Positions 7,005 to 12,965 of a stretch of DNA of 19,279 nucleotides are shown in pieces. The stretch spans positions 1 to 19,279 of the forward strand of contig DASPJL010000068.1 in assembly GCA_035628645.1 (NCBI GenBank), read 5' to 3'. Made by a program: the position numbers and the translations under genes. The first letter of the stretch is position 1. Each line of letters starts with the position of its first letter. Under the pieces are notes generated by a model that was given only the letters and a program-made list of their open reading frames with translations, ran no database searches and was not told where the DNA came from. This DNA comes from DASPJL01 sp035628645 (GTDB taxonomy: Bacteria > Bacteroidota > Bacteroidia > Cytophagales > Cyclobacteriaceae).

Positions 7005-7111
7005 AGTTGGCGATTTTTCGCAGCACAAAACTGTCAGCCAGCACCGGACTTGATACGAAGCAGAAAGCTTCATTTAACCACTGAACCGCCAATTTCTTGT
7101 AGGTGCTGTTA
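7004..7111 (-). repeat. TAACAGCA-type element, copy 2
   Basis: On the minus strand it begins TAACAGCACCTACAAG, ten bases after the stop of gene D. It carries TTGGCG near the left end and CGCCAA near the right end as paired arms, and matches 3821-3874 over its first 55 bases. The right side lacks the expected GTTA end and runs straight into gene E. This suggests the distal arm was lost in the same event that removed the start of gene E. Confidence 0.62.
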
Positions 7112-7121
7112 TAGCCAGTTT

Positions 7122-8126
7122 TTATTTCCATACTTTCCACCAAGGTTTTTTAGTCACTGATTTACTTTTATTTTTTAAGTCAATAGTTATTGTTCCGTTC
7201 TCTTCAACTTCCCATATTGTCACAGTCTCAATGCTAATGGAATTTAAGTTTAAAAAACTTTCTGCTTGCTGAGAAATAAATTCCGTGTCGTCAACATTTG
7301 CTGAGTTACCAAGTCTTGGCAACGAAATAATTGCAACGTCTTTTTTTTCAATTCTCTTTATTCTATCAATAAGAGTTTCAAGATTTTCTTTTGTATAAGT
7401 CGTTGTCGTGTCTTCAGCAACATCGAGGTTTTCGTCAAACATAAAATAGTCGGTTACAAGAATTGAGAAAAACTCATTATCTCTCTTATCATAATAGAAT
7501 ATTTCCGAAAGTCGGTCGGCTGGTTGTTGAAGTCCAGTTGTGAGCCAGTTATATATTTGTTCTTGTTTGGTCATGATAATTATGCCATTAAAGTCAAATT
7601 TATATTTTCTGTTCTCCCAGTCAGTCGCTAAAATATACTTGTCAGTGATTGTAAAAGTATCCTTTCCGTCTAGTGTTGTAAATATGTCTGCACCGCTTTG
7701 TTGCCATAGGATTTTACCGTCCTTATCGAGTCGTGAGATTTCAAGTTCACCGTGAATAATGTAGCTGTCTTGGTATTTGTAAATTTCAAAACAAGTTGCT
7801 TGGTCAGCTTTTGTCCGCCACAATAAAGTCAAGTCAGGAATCGATAAACAAAAAACACTGTCTAAGCAGCAAATTAAAAGTCTGTCATTTTCGATTATTG
7901 TGGAAGTCTCGCGAATACCTGTCCCACCACCAATAGAACCTATAACTGCACTTTTTATTAAAGTGTCGTCCTTGAAGGTTTTTATTCCAAAAACTGATGG
8001 AAAATGATATTCAGAATTATCAAAGTAAACAAAATCGTATTGATTAACATTGTCAGCCGAACCTTCTGTGAAAGTCTGGTCGGCATAAATGTCAATGCGA
8101 TATTTGTCTGTCGTGTAGTGTGTCAT
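7122..8126 (-). CDS. Hypothetical two-domain protein, cassette gene D
   Basis: The product has 334 residues and no signal peptide. Residues 1 to about 185 are rich in short beta strands with recurring patterns such as DRLLICCLDSVFCLSIPDLT, LLWRTKADQ and ISRLDKDGKILWQQ, suggesting a partial PQQ-like or WD-like beta-propeller. Residues from about 190 (IYNWLTTGLQQPADRLSEIF) to the end look like a separate alpha/beta domain, possibly like UPF0158, but this is weak. The C-terminus is basic (KSVTKKPWWKVWK). The ATG at 8126 is preceded by GTTGTAGCC, which may be a degraded repeat arm. It is the first gene of the array in the direction of transcription. Function unknown. Confidence 0.68.
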   Translation of the reverse strand: MTHYTTDKYRIDIYADQTFTEGSADNVNQYDFVYFDNSEYHFPSVFGIKTFKDDTLIKSAVIGSIGGGTGIRETSTIIENDRLLICCLDSVFCLSIPDLTLLWRTKADQATCFEIYKYQDSYIIHGELEISRLDKDGKILWQQSGADIFTTLDGKDTFTITDKYILATDWENRKYKFDFNGIIIMTKQEQIYNWLTTGLQQPADRLSEIFYYDKRDNEFFSILVTDYFMFDENLDVAEDTTTTYTKENLETLIDRIKRIEKKDVAIISLPRLGNSANVDDTEFISQQAESFLNLNSISIETVTIWEVEENGTITIDLKNKSKSVTKKPWWKVWK

Positions 8127-8471
8127 TAAAATTGGCTACAACTTGTTTATTGACGCAATCATTGCTTATAGCATTCCAAAAACAGACGGATATACGCAAT
8201 TACCTTCCCAAGGTATTTACAAAAAAATTTAAATACAACATTAAATTTTATGGCCCCGTTCTAATTCTTTCAACCTTCCCTAACGCCTCCACATACTTTT
8301 CTATACCTAAAACCACCTCTTCCCTCCTTTTACTCTAAAAAATGCTGTTCGCGACCACCACTTTTGACAAGCTGCTTGGTCAACTTCGCCAAGCAGCTTC
8401 CGGAAGTTGTCCGGCCAGCTTCCGGAACTTGACCAGCGACGCTCCTCATTTTACTTTCAGTAAGCAAACAA
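8127..8471. other. Gene-free spacer at the array edge with palindromes
   Basis: No convincing gene. Bases 8130-8160 may be a degraded half-repeat (GGCTACAAC next to the start of gene D). A short hairpin TACCTT-CCC-AAGGTA lies near 8203. On the minus strand 8248-8334 is an open frame of 28 codons without a start, ending VEALGKVERIRTGP; it reads like the tail of a lost gene, but this is weak. From 8376 to 8434 there are two near-identical palindromic blocks, CTTCCGGAAG (8397-8406) and CTTCCGGAAC (8419-8428), set inside the arms TGGTCAA and TTGACCA. Confidence 0.5.
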
Positions 8472-8573
8472 ATTTTTTTCAGTGGACGGACAAAATTTTT
8501 TCAATGGCTCCTGAAGATTTTTTCAGTCGCTGGACAAGATTTTTTCAATGGCTGGAAAGAATTTTTTCAGTAT
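8472..8573. repeat. 22-bp tandem repeat, about 4.5 units
   Basis: Units start at 8472 (23 bases), 8495, 8517, 8539 and 8561 (partial). The consensus is ATTTTTTCARTGGCTGGACA followed by AG. Because 22 is not a multiple of three, the array does not encode a repeated peptide in one frame. It lies just downstream of the terminator of the DUF4469 gene. Confidence 0.85.
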
Positions 8574-8603
8574 GAAAAATGGGAATTTGGAGGGGCTAAA
8601 AAA

Positions 8604-8635
8604 TAAAAAAAGAGCCGGAAAATGATTTCCGGCTC
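8604..8635 (-). terminator. Rho-independent terminator of the DUF4469 gene
   Basis: GAGCCGGAAA (8612-8621) and TTTCCGGCTC (8626-8635) form a perfect 10-bp stem with a four-base loop. On the minus strand it is followed by a T-rich run (the A-run at 8602-8611 on the plus strand). It lies 26 bp past the stop of the 8662-9354 gene. Confidence 0.9.
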
Positions 8636-8661
8636 CTGGCACTTGTGGTGGTTGTTAAACT

Positions 8662-9354
8662 CTATTGGACGATCAGAAGTTCGCTGAGCGCGCCTTTTCT
8701 TATTTCGTTTGTGGTCTTGTATCCTTTTCTTACTTCGAGTGCATAGCTGCCTGGTGCAAGTTGGGGAATGCTGAACATCAGTTTACCTTCTGTTCTGGCT
8801 GCCAGTACCTCAACCCTGGTCGTGGTTCCGTTCACGAAGAATACGCCCTCTTCGGGATTCTCAGGGTTGAACTTAAGTTCATTCCCCAGGATTGTACCGA
8901 TGCCGTTAGACGTAATTCTTTCATTGGTCAAGCCGGAATTTATATCAGAGAAAGCAATAAGATCAGGTTTGGGTAGCGTAGACTTTACTTTTTCTACCAC
9001 TACATCCCTCATTCCAGCCAAAGGCATGTAGCCAGTGGTGACGTTTACCTTAAGACTATGACGCGCCGGATCAAAGACATCGGTAAGGTCATCAAACAAG
9101 CCGGAAATACCCGGTTTGAAATTGGCCACCGGAAGATTAACGTTGTAGCCGTTGCTCACCATTTTGGTCACCGACTCGAAAAACAATTGGAGTGTAGCCC
9201 TCATATCCGTCTCGGATGAACCGGTTCCTTTTTCTTTCATATCCTCGACGATGTCATCCAGCGTCATGCTTTTATAAGGCGATACTCTGGCGTAATATTT
9301 ACTGTTTTCAGAAGAAATATTGTGTTTAAGAAGGGAATATAATATATTATTCAT
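8662..9354 (-). CDS. DUF4469 / HU-like DNA-binding domain protein
   Basis: The product has 230 residues. The N-terminal half (about 1-115: YYARVSPYKSMTLDDIVEDM, ATLQLFFESVTKMVSNGYNV, then VFDPARHSLKVNV) matches the HU-like DNA-binding domain of Bacteroidota DUF4469 proteins. The C-terminal part (about 130-230) is the Ig-like DUF4469 domain, with GTTTRVEVLAARTEGKLMF and LAPGSYALEVRKGY. Such proteins are small, cytosolic and widespread in Bacteroidota; DNA binding is predicted from the fold, and the biological role is not known. The gene stands alone, with its own terminator and a long leader. Codon use looks more GC-rich than the cassette genes beside it, so it need not share their origin. Confidence 0.85.
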   Translation of the reverse strand: MNNILYSLLKHNISSENSKYYARVSPYKSMTLDDIVEDMKEKGTGSSETDMRATLQLFFESVTKMVSNGYNVNLPVANFKPGISGLFDDLTDVFDPARHSLKVNVTTGYMPLAGMRDVVVEKVKSTLPKPDLIAFSDINSGLTNERITSNGIGTILGNELKFNPENPEEGVFFVNGTTTRVEVLAARTEGKLMFSIPQLAPGSYALEVRKGYKTTNEIRKGALSELLIVQ

Positions 9355-9740
9355 AAGATTTGATTTTTAAATTGTAGAAAATTAGTTTGACTTTTTAAGC
9401 TTTTTGCCTCCAAAGAGGCTGAGGATTTACTTCCTGTTGTAAAAGGATCCGCCCTCGCCAGAGGCGAAAGAAGCGGAATAATGATTCGTTGTGCTGACAT
9501 AAAAGGATTGTTTTGTTTTAATTACAATACAAAGCTAGAGCGGCACAACGCAATCTATTTGCGCTAAAAAAATATTTTTTCTAAATTGTTTATCTTATTT
9601 AGAAAATCCTTCTTTGCATTTATTGGTTTTCAATCCATTACTTCTTTATCAACTACAATTCCTCAGGGCAAAAATCAATTTATTTATGTTTCGGACTCCG
9701 GAATGCACCTAATATCTCGAACCAGCTTTTTTTATTGTCG
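9355..9740. other. Leader and spacer upstream of the DUF4469 gene
   Basis: No gene is supported here. There are small hairpins at about 9411 (GCCTC-CAAA-GAGGC) and 9450-9475. An inverted pair CGTTGTGC (9487-9494) and GCACAACG (9542-9549) flanks the possible -7 element. The stretch from 9560 to 9740 is AT-rich, and its short open frame has no recognisable product. Confidence 0.5.
9530..9537 (-). promoter_or_regulatory. Possible Bacteroidota -7 element (TAGCTTTG)
   Basis: The minus strand reads TAGCTTTG, matching the Bacteroidota consensus TAnnTTTG, about 175 bp upstream of the DUF4469 start. A well-spaced -33 TTTG was not found, so support is weak. Confidence 0.3.
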
Positions 9741-9840
9741 CACAGAAATAAATACCCGGGTTTCAAAGGGCGGCACGGCTGGTTTTCAAGGATATCAATG
9801 GAAAAGCCTGGCCGTTTACCTGGTGGGAATTGAGGAGTAG
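9741..9840 (+). pseudogene. 3'-terminal fragment of a paralogue of the 3162-3794 gene
   Basis: The frame ending at 9840 encodes INTRVSKGGTAGFQGYQWKS followed by LAVYLVGIEE, matching the C-terminus INTLVSEGGWAGFQKYQWKN of the 3162-3794 product. Bases 9777-9840 match 3731-3794 with six substitutions, including the TAG stop. Upstream of about 9741 the similarity ends and there is no plausible gene body or start. It is a gene-end remnant bracketing the accessory islet. Confidence 0.8.
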
Positions 9841-9884
9841 CATTTAGTTGAAATAAGAAAAAGGTCTTACAAAGCCCCTGCTTC

Positions 9885-10136
9885 TTATTTAATTATATCT
9901 CTTTTTTGTCCTTCAAGAAAACCGTTATCAGAAAATGTAAAGGGCTTTCCTATCACCATATAATCTATCCTTTTCTGACTAGGTTCGAGATTTTTAATGT
10001 ACCCATCGTTGTATTTATAATCATAATCATATTGATGATCAACTCTTTGAGTTAAATTAATTACACATAAAAGAAGAAGAACCAAGGTAACAATACCGTA
10101 TCGTTTAAAATACAATCCAAAAAAGAAAGAACACAT
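9885..10136 (-). CDS. Possible small single-span membrane protein
   Basis: The frame of 83 residues starts at ATG 10136. It has a basic N-terminus, one hydrophobic segment (about residues 14-28, IVTLVLLLLCVINL) and a polar, Tyr/Asp-rich tail (HQYDYDYKYNDGYIKN). The topology is sensible for an anchored or exported small protein, but I recognise no family, and no clear ribosome-binding site precedes it. It stands alone between the gene remnant at 9840 and the inverted repeat at 10161. Confidence 0.42.
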   Translation of the reverse strand: MCSFFFGLYFKRYGIVTLVLLLLCVINLTQRVDHQYDYDYKYNDGYIKNLEPSQKRIDYMVIGKPFTFSDNGFLEGQKRDIIK

Positions 10137-10160
10137 AGTTTTAGTTTAAATTAAAATTGT

Positions 10161-10211
10161 GCTTAACCAACTGTTGCCTACTCGATAGACTTTCGGCAAC
10201 AGTTGTTAAGT
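10161..10211. repeat. Long near-perfect inverted repeat with GCTTAAC / GTTAAGT ends
   Basis: GCTTAAC-C-AACTGTTGCC (10161-10178) pairs with GGCAACAGTT-GTTAAGT (10195-10211): 16 base pairs with one bulged C and a 16-base loop. The ends fit the integron core consensus RYYYAAC/GTTRRRY exactly. The stem lacks the unpaired central spacers of a normal attC, so a hairpin in the leader of the 9885-10136 gene is an equally good reading. Confidence 0.6.
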
Positions 10212-10472
10212 CTTAGTGATTAAAATTCGTATTCAGCCTCAGGCATGTCCCTAATTGGTTCTCCAACCTCAATACTTGCATGCACTTCGCCGAGCAGACG
10301 CAATATAGTTTTGTATTAAGATCAGGCTTAGAACACAAGGAAAGCATATACTTTTGCTGGTTTAATTGCCAGCAAAAATAGAAGACCACTTTTATCGAAA
10401 TATTAGCTGCAGATTAAAAGTTTTAGAAAGTAATCATGCCAATGTTTTCTATTTATTAAGAAGGAGCAAGAA

Positions 10473-10610
10473 ATGAGGGACCACGGATGGAAAATGAAGT
10501 CGTCAAAAAAGTCCGGTAACAAGGTCTTTGTGTTACTATTAGCGACTGAGGAAATTAATAAAGATGTGCACCGAAAGAGGCTTGCAGAATTATTATTTAT
10601 TCACGATTAA
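10473..10610 (+). CDS. Small ORF, 45 residues, possible PTS EIIA-like remnant
   Basis: The ATG at 10473 is preceded by AAGAAGGAG, one of the few good Shine-Dalgarno matches in the window, 7 bases upstream. The product ends SGNKVFVLLLATEEINKDVH then RKRLAELLFIHD. This resembles the VFLLA-(P/T)-E...H...LAxLxxLL segment of type-2 PTS EIIA domains, so it may be a leftover of such a domain or a genuine small protein. Nothing recognisable continues the homology upstream, where a stop lies at 10431. Confidence 0.35.
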   Translation: MRDHGWKMKSSKKSGNKVFVLLLATEEINKDVHRKRLAELLFIHD

Positions 10611-10650
10611 ATAATATTGGCTTAAGCTTCTATTAATACTAATTGATAAA

Positions 10651-10676
10651 CTTTGATAAATCAATTTAGATCAAAG
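10651..10676. promoter_or_regulatory. Possible Crp/Fnr-type operator, inverted repeat CTTTGAT / ATCAAAG
   Basis: Perfect 7-bp arms CTTTGAT (10651-10657) and ATCAAAG (10670-10676) are separated by 12 bases. The half-sites resemble the TTGAT/ATCAA of Fnr-type regulators, but the spacing is wider than the usual four bases. A second overlapping half ATCAA occurs inside. Purely motif-based. Confidence 0.25.
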
Positions 10677-10926
10677 TGCTACAAACCTATAAACCCGAAT
10701 CAGCCAAAGAGGAAAGAAAGGTACCGTCGTTAAGCATGCTGAGAAATCCTATTGATAAAATTAACAACCTCCTGCTAAACCTTGTTTCCAAAATATTTCT
10801 GAAAACATTGTCCGGCTTTTACTCACCATTCAGATATTATAAACCACATTAATGTGCTAATGTAGGATGATGTGATGATTTAACTATAAGATGACTAAGA
10901 CCGAATCTCAAAAAACAAAATAATTA

Positions 10927-10964
10927 TTTAAAGAAAAAAGACCGAAAGTCACTCGCCAACAAAC
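10927..10964 (+). repeat. Leader repeat copy 1, upstream of the phosphoesterase gene
   Basis: The stretch TTTAAAGAAAA ... AAAGTC-CTC-CCAACAAAC ends 36 bp before the ATG at 11001 and closely matches 14533-14569 before the response regulator gene. Both are followed by GCTGA-rich sequence. Confidence 0.7.
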
Positions 10965-11000
10965 TGATACCTGATTGCTGACACCTGATACCTCAAAAAA

Positions 11001-11858
11001 ATGAAATACAAAAAACGGAAAGTTGACATTCTTGTTCTTTCAGACGTTCATCTGGGAACGTATGGATGCCGCGCCAAAGAATTGCTTCACTATCTCAAGA
11101 CCATCAAACCTAAAGTGGTGGTTTTGAATGGAGACATTATCGATATCTGGCAATTCAGCAAACGATATTGGCCCAAATCCCATATGAAAGTGGTGAAACA
11201 TATATTGGGATGGGTAAGCAAGGGAGTTAAAACATATTACGTAACCGGAAACCATGACGAAATGCTCAGAAGATTTGTCGGGTTTAAAATGGGCTCCTTT
11301 TGTATAGTAAATAAACTGGTTCTTGAATTAGAAGAAAATAAAAAGGCCTGGATTTTTCATGGGGATGTTTTTGACGTAACCATGCAACATTCCAAATGGC
11401 TTGCAAAATTGGGCGCTGTAGGTTACGATTCTTTGATAATCATCAACTCCATTGCCAATTTTATTTCTGAAAAAGTATTTAAAAAAGGAAAACTTTCTCT
11501 TTCAAAGAAAATAAAGAACAGCGTAAAGTCAGCGGTAAAGTTTGTTAATGATTTTGAAAAAGTAAGCGCAGACATAGGCATAATGAATAATTACGATTAT
11601 GTAATCTGCGGCCACATTCATCAACCCGAGATGAAAGAAATATCAAATGCCCAAGGCTCCATCCAATACCTCAATTCCGGGGACTGGGTGGAAAACCTGA
11701 CTTCTCTTGAATACAAAAACGGAGAATGGGAAATATACCGGTTCAACAATTCCGAAGCTACGCAAATGATCTTAATGGATGATTTGGATGATATGGAATT
11801 AACCAATACTCAAATTTTCGATAATCTATTAATGGAATTTAAACTGATGAAGGGATGA
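11001..11858 (+). CDS. LpxH-like metallophosphoesterase (UDP-2,3-diacylglucosamine diphosphatase family)
   Basis: The 285-residue protein carries all five metallophosphoesterase blocks: DVH (D15-H17), GDxxD (G44-D48), GNHDE (G83-E87), HGD (H120-D122) and GHIH (G204-H207). These coordinate a dinuclear metal centre. The overall pattern, including WQF after the second block, fits COG2908-type enzymes, which include LpxH of lipid A synthesis. Proteins of this branch in Bacteroidota are longer than LpxH and may act on other phosphodiesters or envelope precursors. A Lys-rich helical insertion (about 155-185) could contact the membrane. The stop overlaps the next start by ATGA, so this gene and the glycosyltransferase are translationally coupled. 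Confidence 0.88.
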   Translation: MKYKKRKVDILVLSDVHLGTYGCRAKELLHYLKTIKPKVVVLNGDIIDIWQFSKRYWPKSHMKVVKHILGWVSKGVKTYYVTGNHDEMLRRFVGFKMGSFCIVNKLVLELEENKKAWIFHGDVFDVTMQHSKWLAKLGAVGYDSLIIINSIANFISEKVFKKGKLSLSKKIKNSVKSAVKFVNDFEKVSADIGIMNNYDYVICGHIHQPEMKEISNAQGSIQYLNSGDWVENLTSLEYKNGEWEIYRFNNSEATQMILMDDLDDMELTNTQIFDNLLMEFKLMKG

Positions 11859-12913
11859 AGATCCTTTATGCAATTCAAGGTACGGGAAACGGTCATTTAA
11901 GCAGGGCAAGAGACATTATACCCATACTTCAGAAAAAAGGAGAACTTGACCTATTGGTCAGTGGGATCCAAGCAGATGTTACCCTTCCCTATCCGGTAAA
12001 ATATAAGTTTGGAGGATTAAGCTTTATCTTCGGAAAAAAAGGTGGAGTCGATCTGAAAGAAACATTTAAAAGAAGCGACTTTTCACAGCTGATATCAGAA
12101 ATCAAGCAAGTTCCGGTTGAAGAATATGACCTCGTAATTAATGATTTCGAACCTGTCACAGCATGGGCGTGTCTTTTGAAAAGAAAAGAATGTATTTCCT
12201 TAAGTCACCAGGCAGCTGTTTTACATAAACATGCTCCTAAACCCAAACAGTATGACCTTTTTGGAAAAACAATTCTTAAAAACTATGCGCCTGTTACGGC
12301 AAAATATGGTTTTCATTTTCAAGAATATGGAAAGAACATATTTACTCCGGTAATAAGAAAAGAAATAAGAGATATAAAGCCTGAAAATCATGGTCATTAC
12401 ACCGTTTATTTGCCTGCATATAGTGACAAGAAAATCATTAAAATATTAAGTGAGTTTAAAGATATCCAGTGGTGGGTCTTTTCCAAACACAACAAGGAAG
12501 TATATGTAGAGGATAATATCATGATTTGCCCCATCAACAATGAGACTTTCATTAAAAGTATGGCAACTGCGGAAGGCATATTATGCGGCGCAGGTTTTGA
12601 AACTCCTGCTGAGGCACTTTTTCTCAACAAAAAGCTATTGGTGATTCCTATGAAAAACCAGTTTGAACAGCAATGTAATGCAGCGGCGCTGAAAACTATG
12701 GGAATCCCCGTGATTAAAAGTTTAAAAAAGAAACATATTCCGATAATAGAGGAATGGATAAAGTCCGAAGACAGAATCGAAGTAAACTATCCGGATACTA
12801 CTGAAAAGATTATTGATACAATTTTTGAATTGCATTCTCCCCTTCTTAATAAACAACCCCCGTTAGAAAAAACAGACATTCGTCCTTTATGGAAATTAAA
12901 GGAAATATTTTAG
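11855..12913 (+). CDS. Glycosyltransferase, GT-B fold (MurG/GT28-like)
   Basis: This 352-residue protein begins with MKILYAIQGTGNGHLSRARD; the G-T-G-N-G-H loop (G9-H14) is the N-terminal signature of MurG-like and related GT-B enzymes. The C-terminal donor-site region reads CGAGFETPAEALFLNKKLLV (C244 onward), followed by IPMKNQFEQQCNA, typical of nucleotide-sugar binding in this fold. There are no membrane helices. The start codon overlaps the stop of the phosphoesterase gene by four bases. The sugar donor and acceptor cannot be read; a glycolipid or envelope acceptor is a reasonable guess given its partner. Confidence 0.88.
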   Translation: MKILYAIQGTGNGHLSRARDIIPILQKKGELDLLVSGIQADVTLPYPVKYKFGGLSFIFGKKGGVDLKETFKRSDFSQLISEIKQVPVEEYDLVINDFEPVTAWACLLKRKECISLSHQAAVLHKHAPKPKQYDLFGKTILKNYAPVTAKYGFHFQEYGKNIFTPVIRKEIRDIKPENHGHYTVYLPAYSDKKIIKILSEFKDIQWWVFSKHNKEVYVEDNIMICPINNETFIKSMATAEGILCGAGFETPAEALFLNKKLLVIPMKNQFEQQCNAAALKTMGIPVIKSLKKKHIPIIEEWIKSEDRIEVNYPDTTEKIIDTIFELHSPLLNKQPPLEKTDIRPLWKLKEIF

Positions 12914-12916
12914 CAA

Positions 12917-12949
12917 AACCCTCCAAGGGTTTAAAACCATTGGAGGGTT
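12917..12949 (+). terminator. Hairpin AACCCTCCAA / TTGGAGGGTT, likely terminator
   Basis: The perfect 10-bp arms (12917-12926, 12940-12949) lie four bases after the glycosyltransferase stop. The loop contains a nested GGTTT/AAACC. No long T-run follows, so it may be a stabiliser or a dispersed palindrome. Its core also occurs in the repeat at 3097-3130. Confidence 0.6.
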
Positions 12950-12965
12950 AATTAAATAATTATAC

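Larger units (their letters stand above)
3821..8160 (-). mobile_element. Integron-cassette-like gene array without integrase (CALIN-like)
   Basis: Five gene units, all on the minus strand, are separated by imperfect inverted repeats at 4412-4537, 5287-5412 and 6544-6600, plus two related elements at 3821-3874 and 7004-7111. Reading along the genes, the repeats begin at or soon after the stop codon with TAAC or TAAAC, and the best ones end in AACGTTA shortly before the next gene. Their arms pair with interruptions, as attC sites do. The genes are unrelated to each other. No integrase, attI or cassette promoter is present in the window, so this would be a cluster of attC-like sites lacking an integrase. 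The alternative is a string of genes separated by ordinary palindromic intergenic repeats. The edges are approximate. Confidence 0.45.
10611..11000. other. Gene-free AT-rich spacer with repeats
   Basis: No supported gene. A 38-codon frame (10736-10852, plus strand) ending SGFYSPFRYYKPH is possible but unsupported. The stretch also holds the inverted repeat at 10651-10676, a GTGCTAATG/GATGATGTG repeat at about 10850-10880, and the leader repeat at 10927-10964. Confidence 0.5.

Noticed and set aside
8472..8573. CRISPR array
   Set aside because: The units are directly adjacent 22-base repeats with no unique spacers and no cas genes.
8342..8575. Plus-strand frame of 77 residues
   Set aside because: It consists of palindromes and a 22-bp tandem repeat whose period breaks the reading frame; no gene-like composition.
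9586..9840. Plus-strand frame of 84 residues as a gene
   Set aside because: Only the last 33 residues have a match, to the end of the 3162-3794 product; the rest is unrecognised AT-rich spacer, so it is treated as a remnant.
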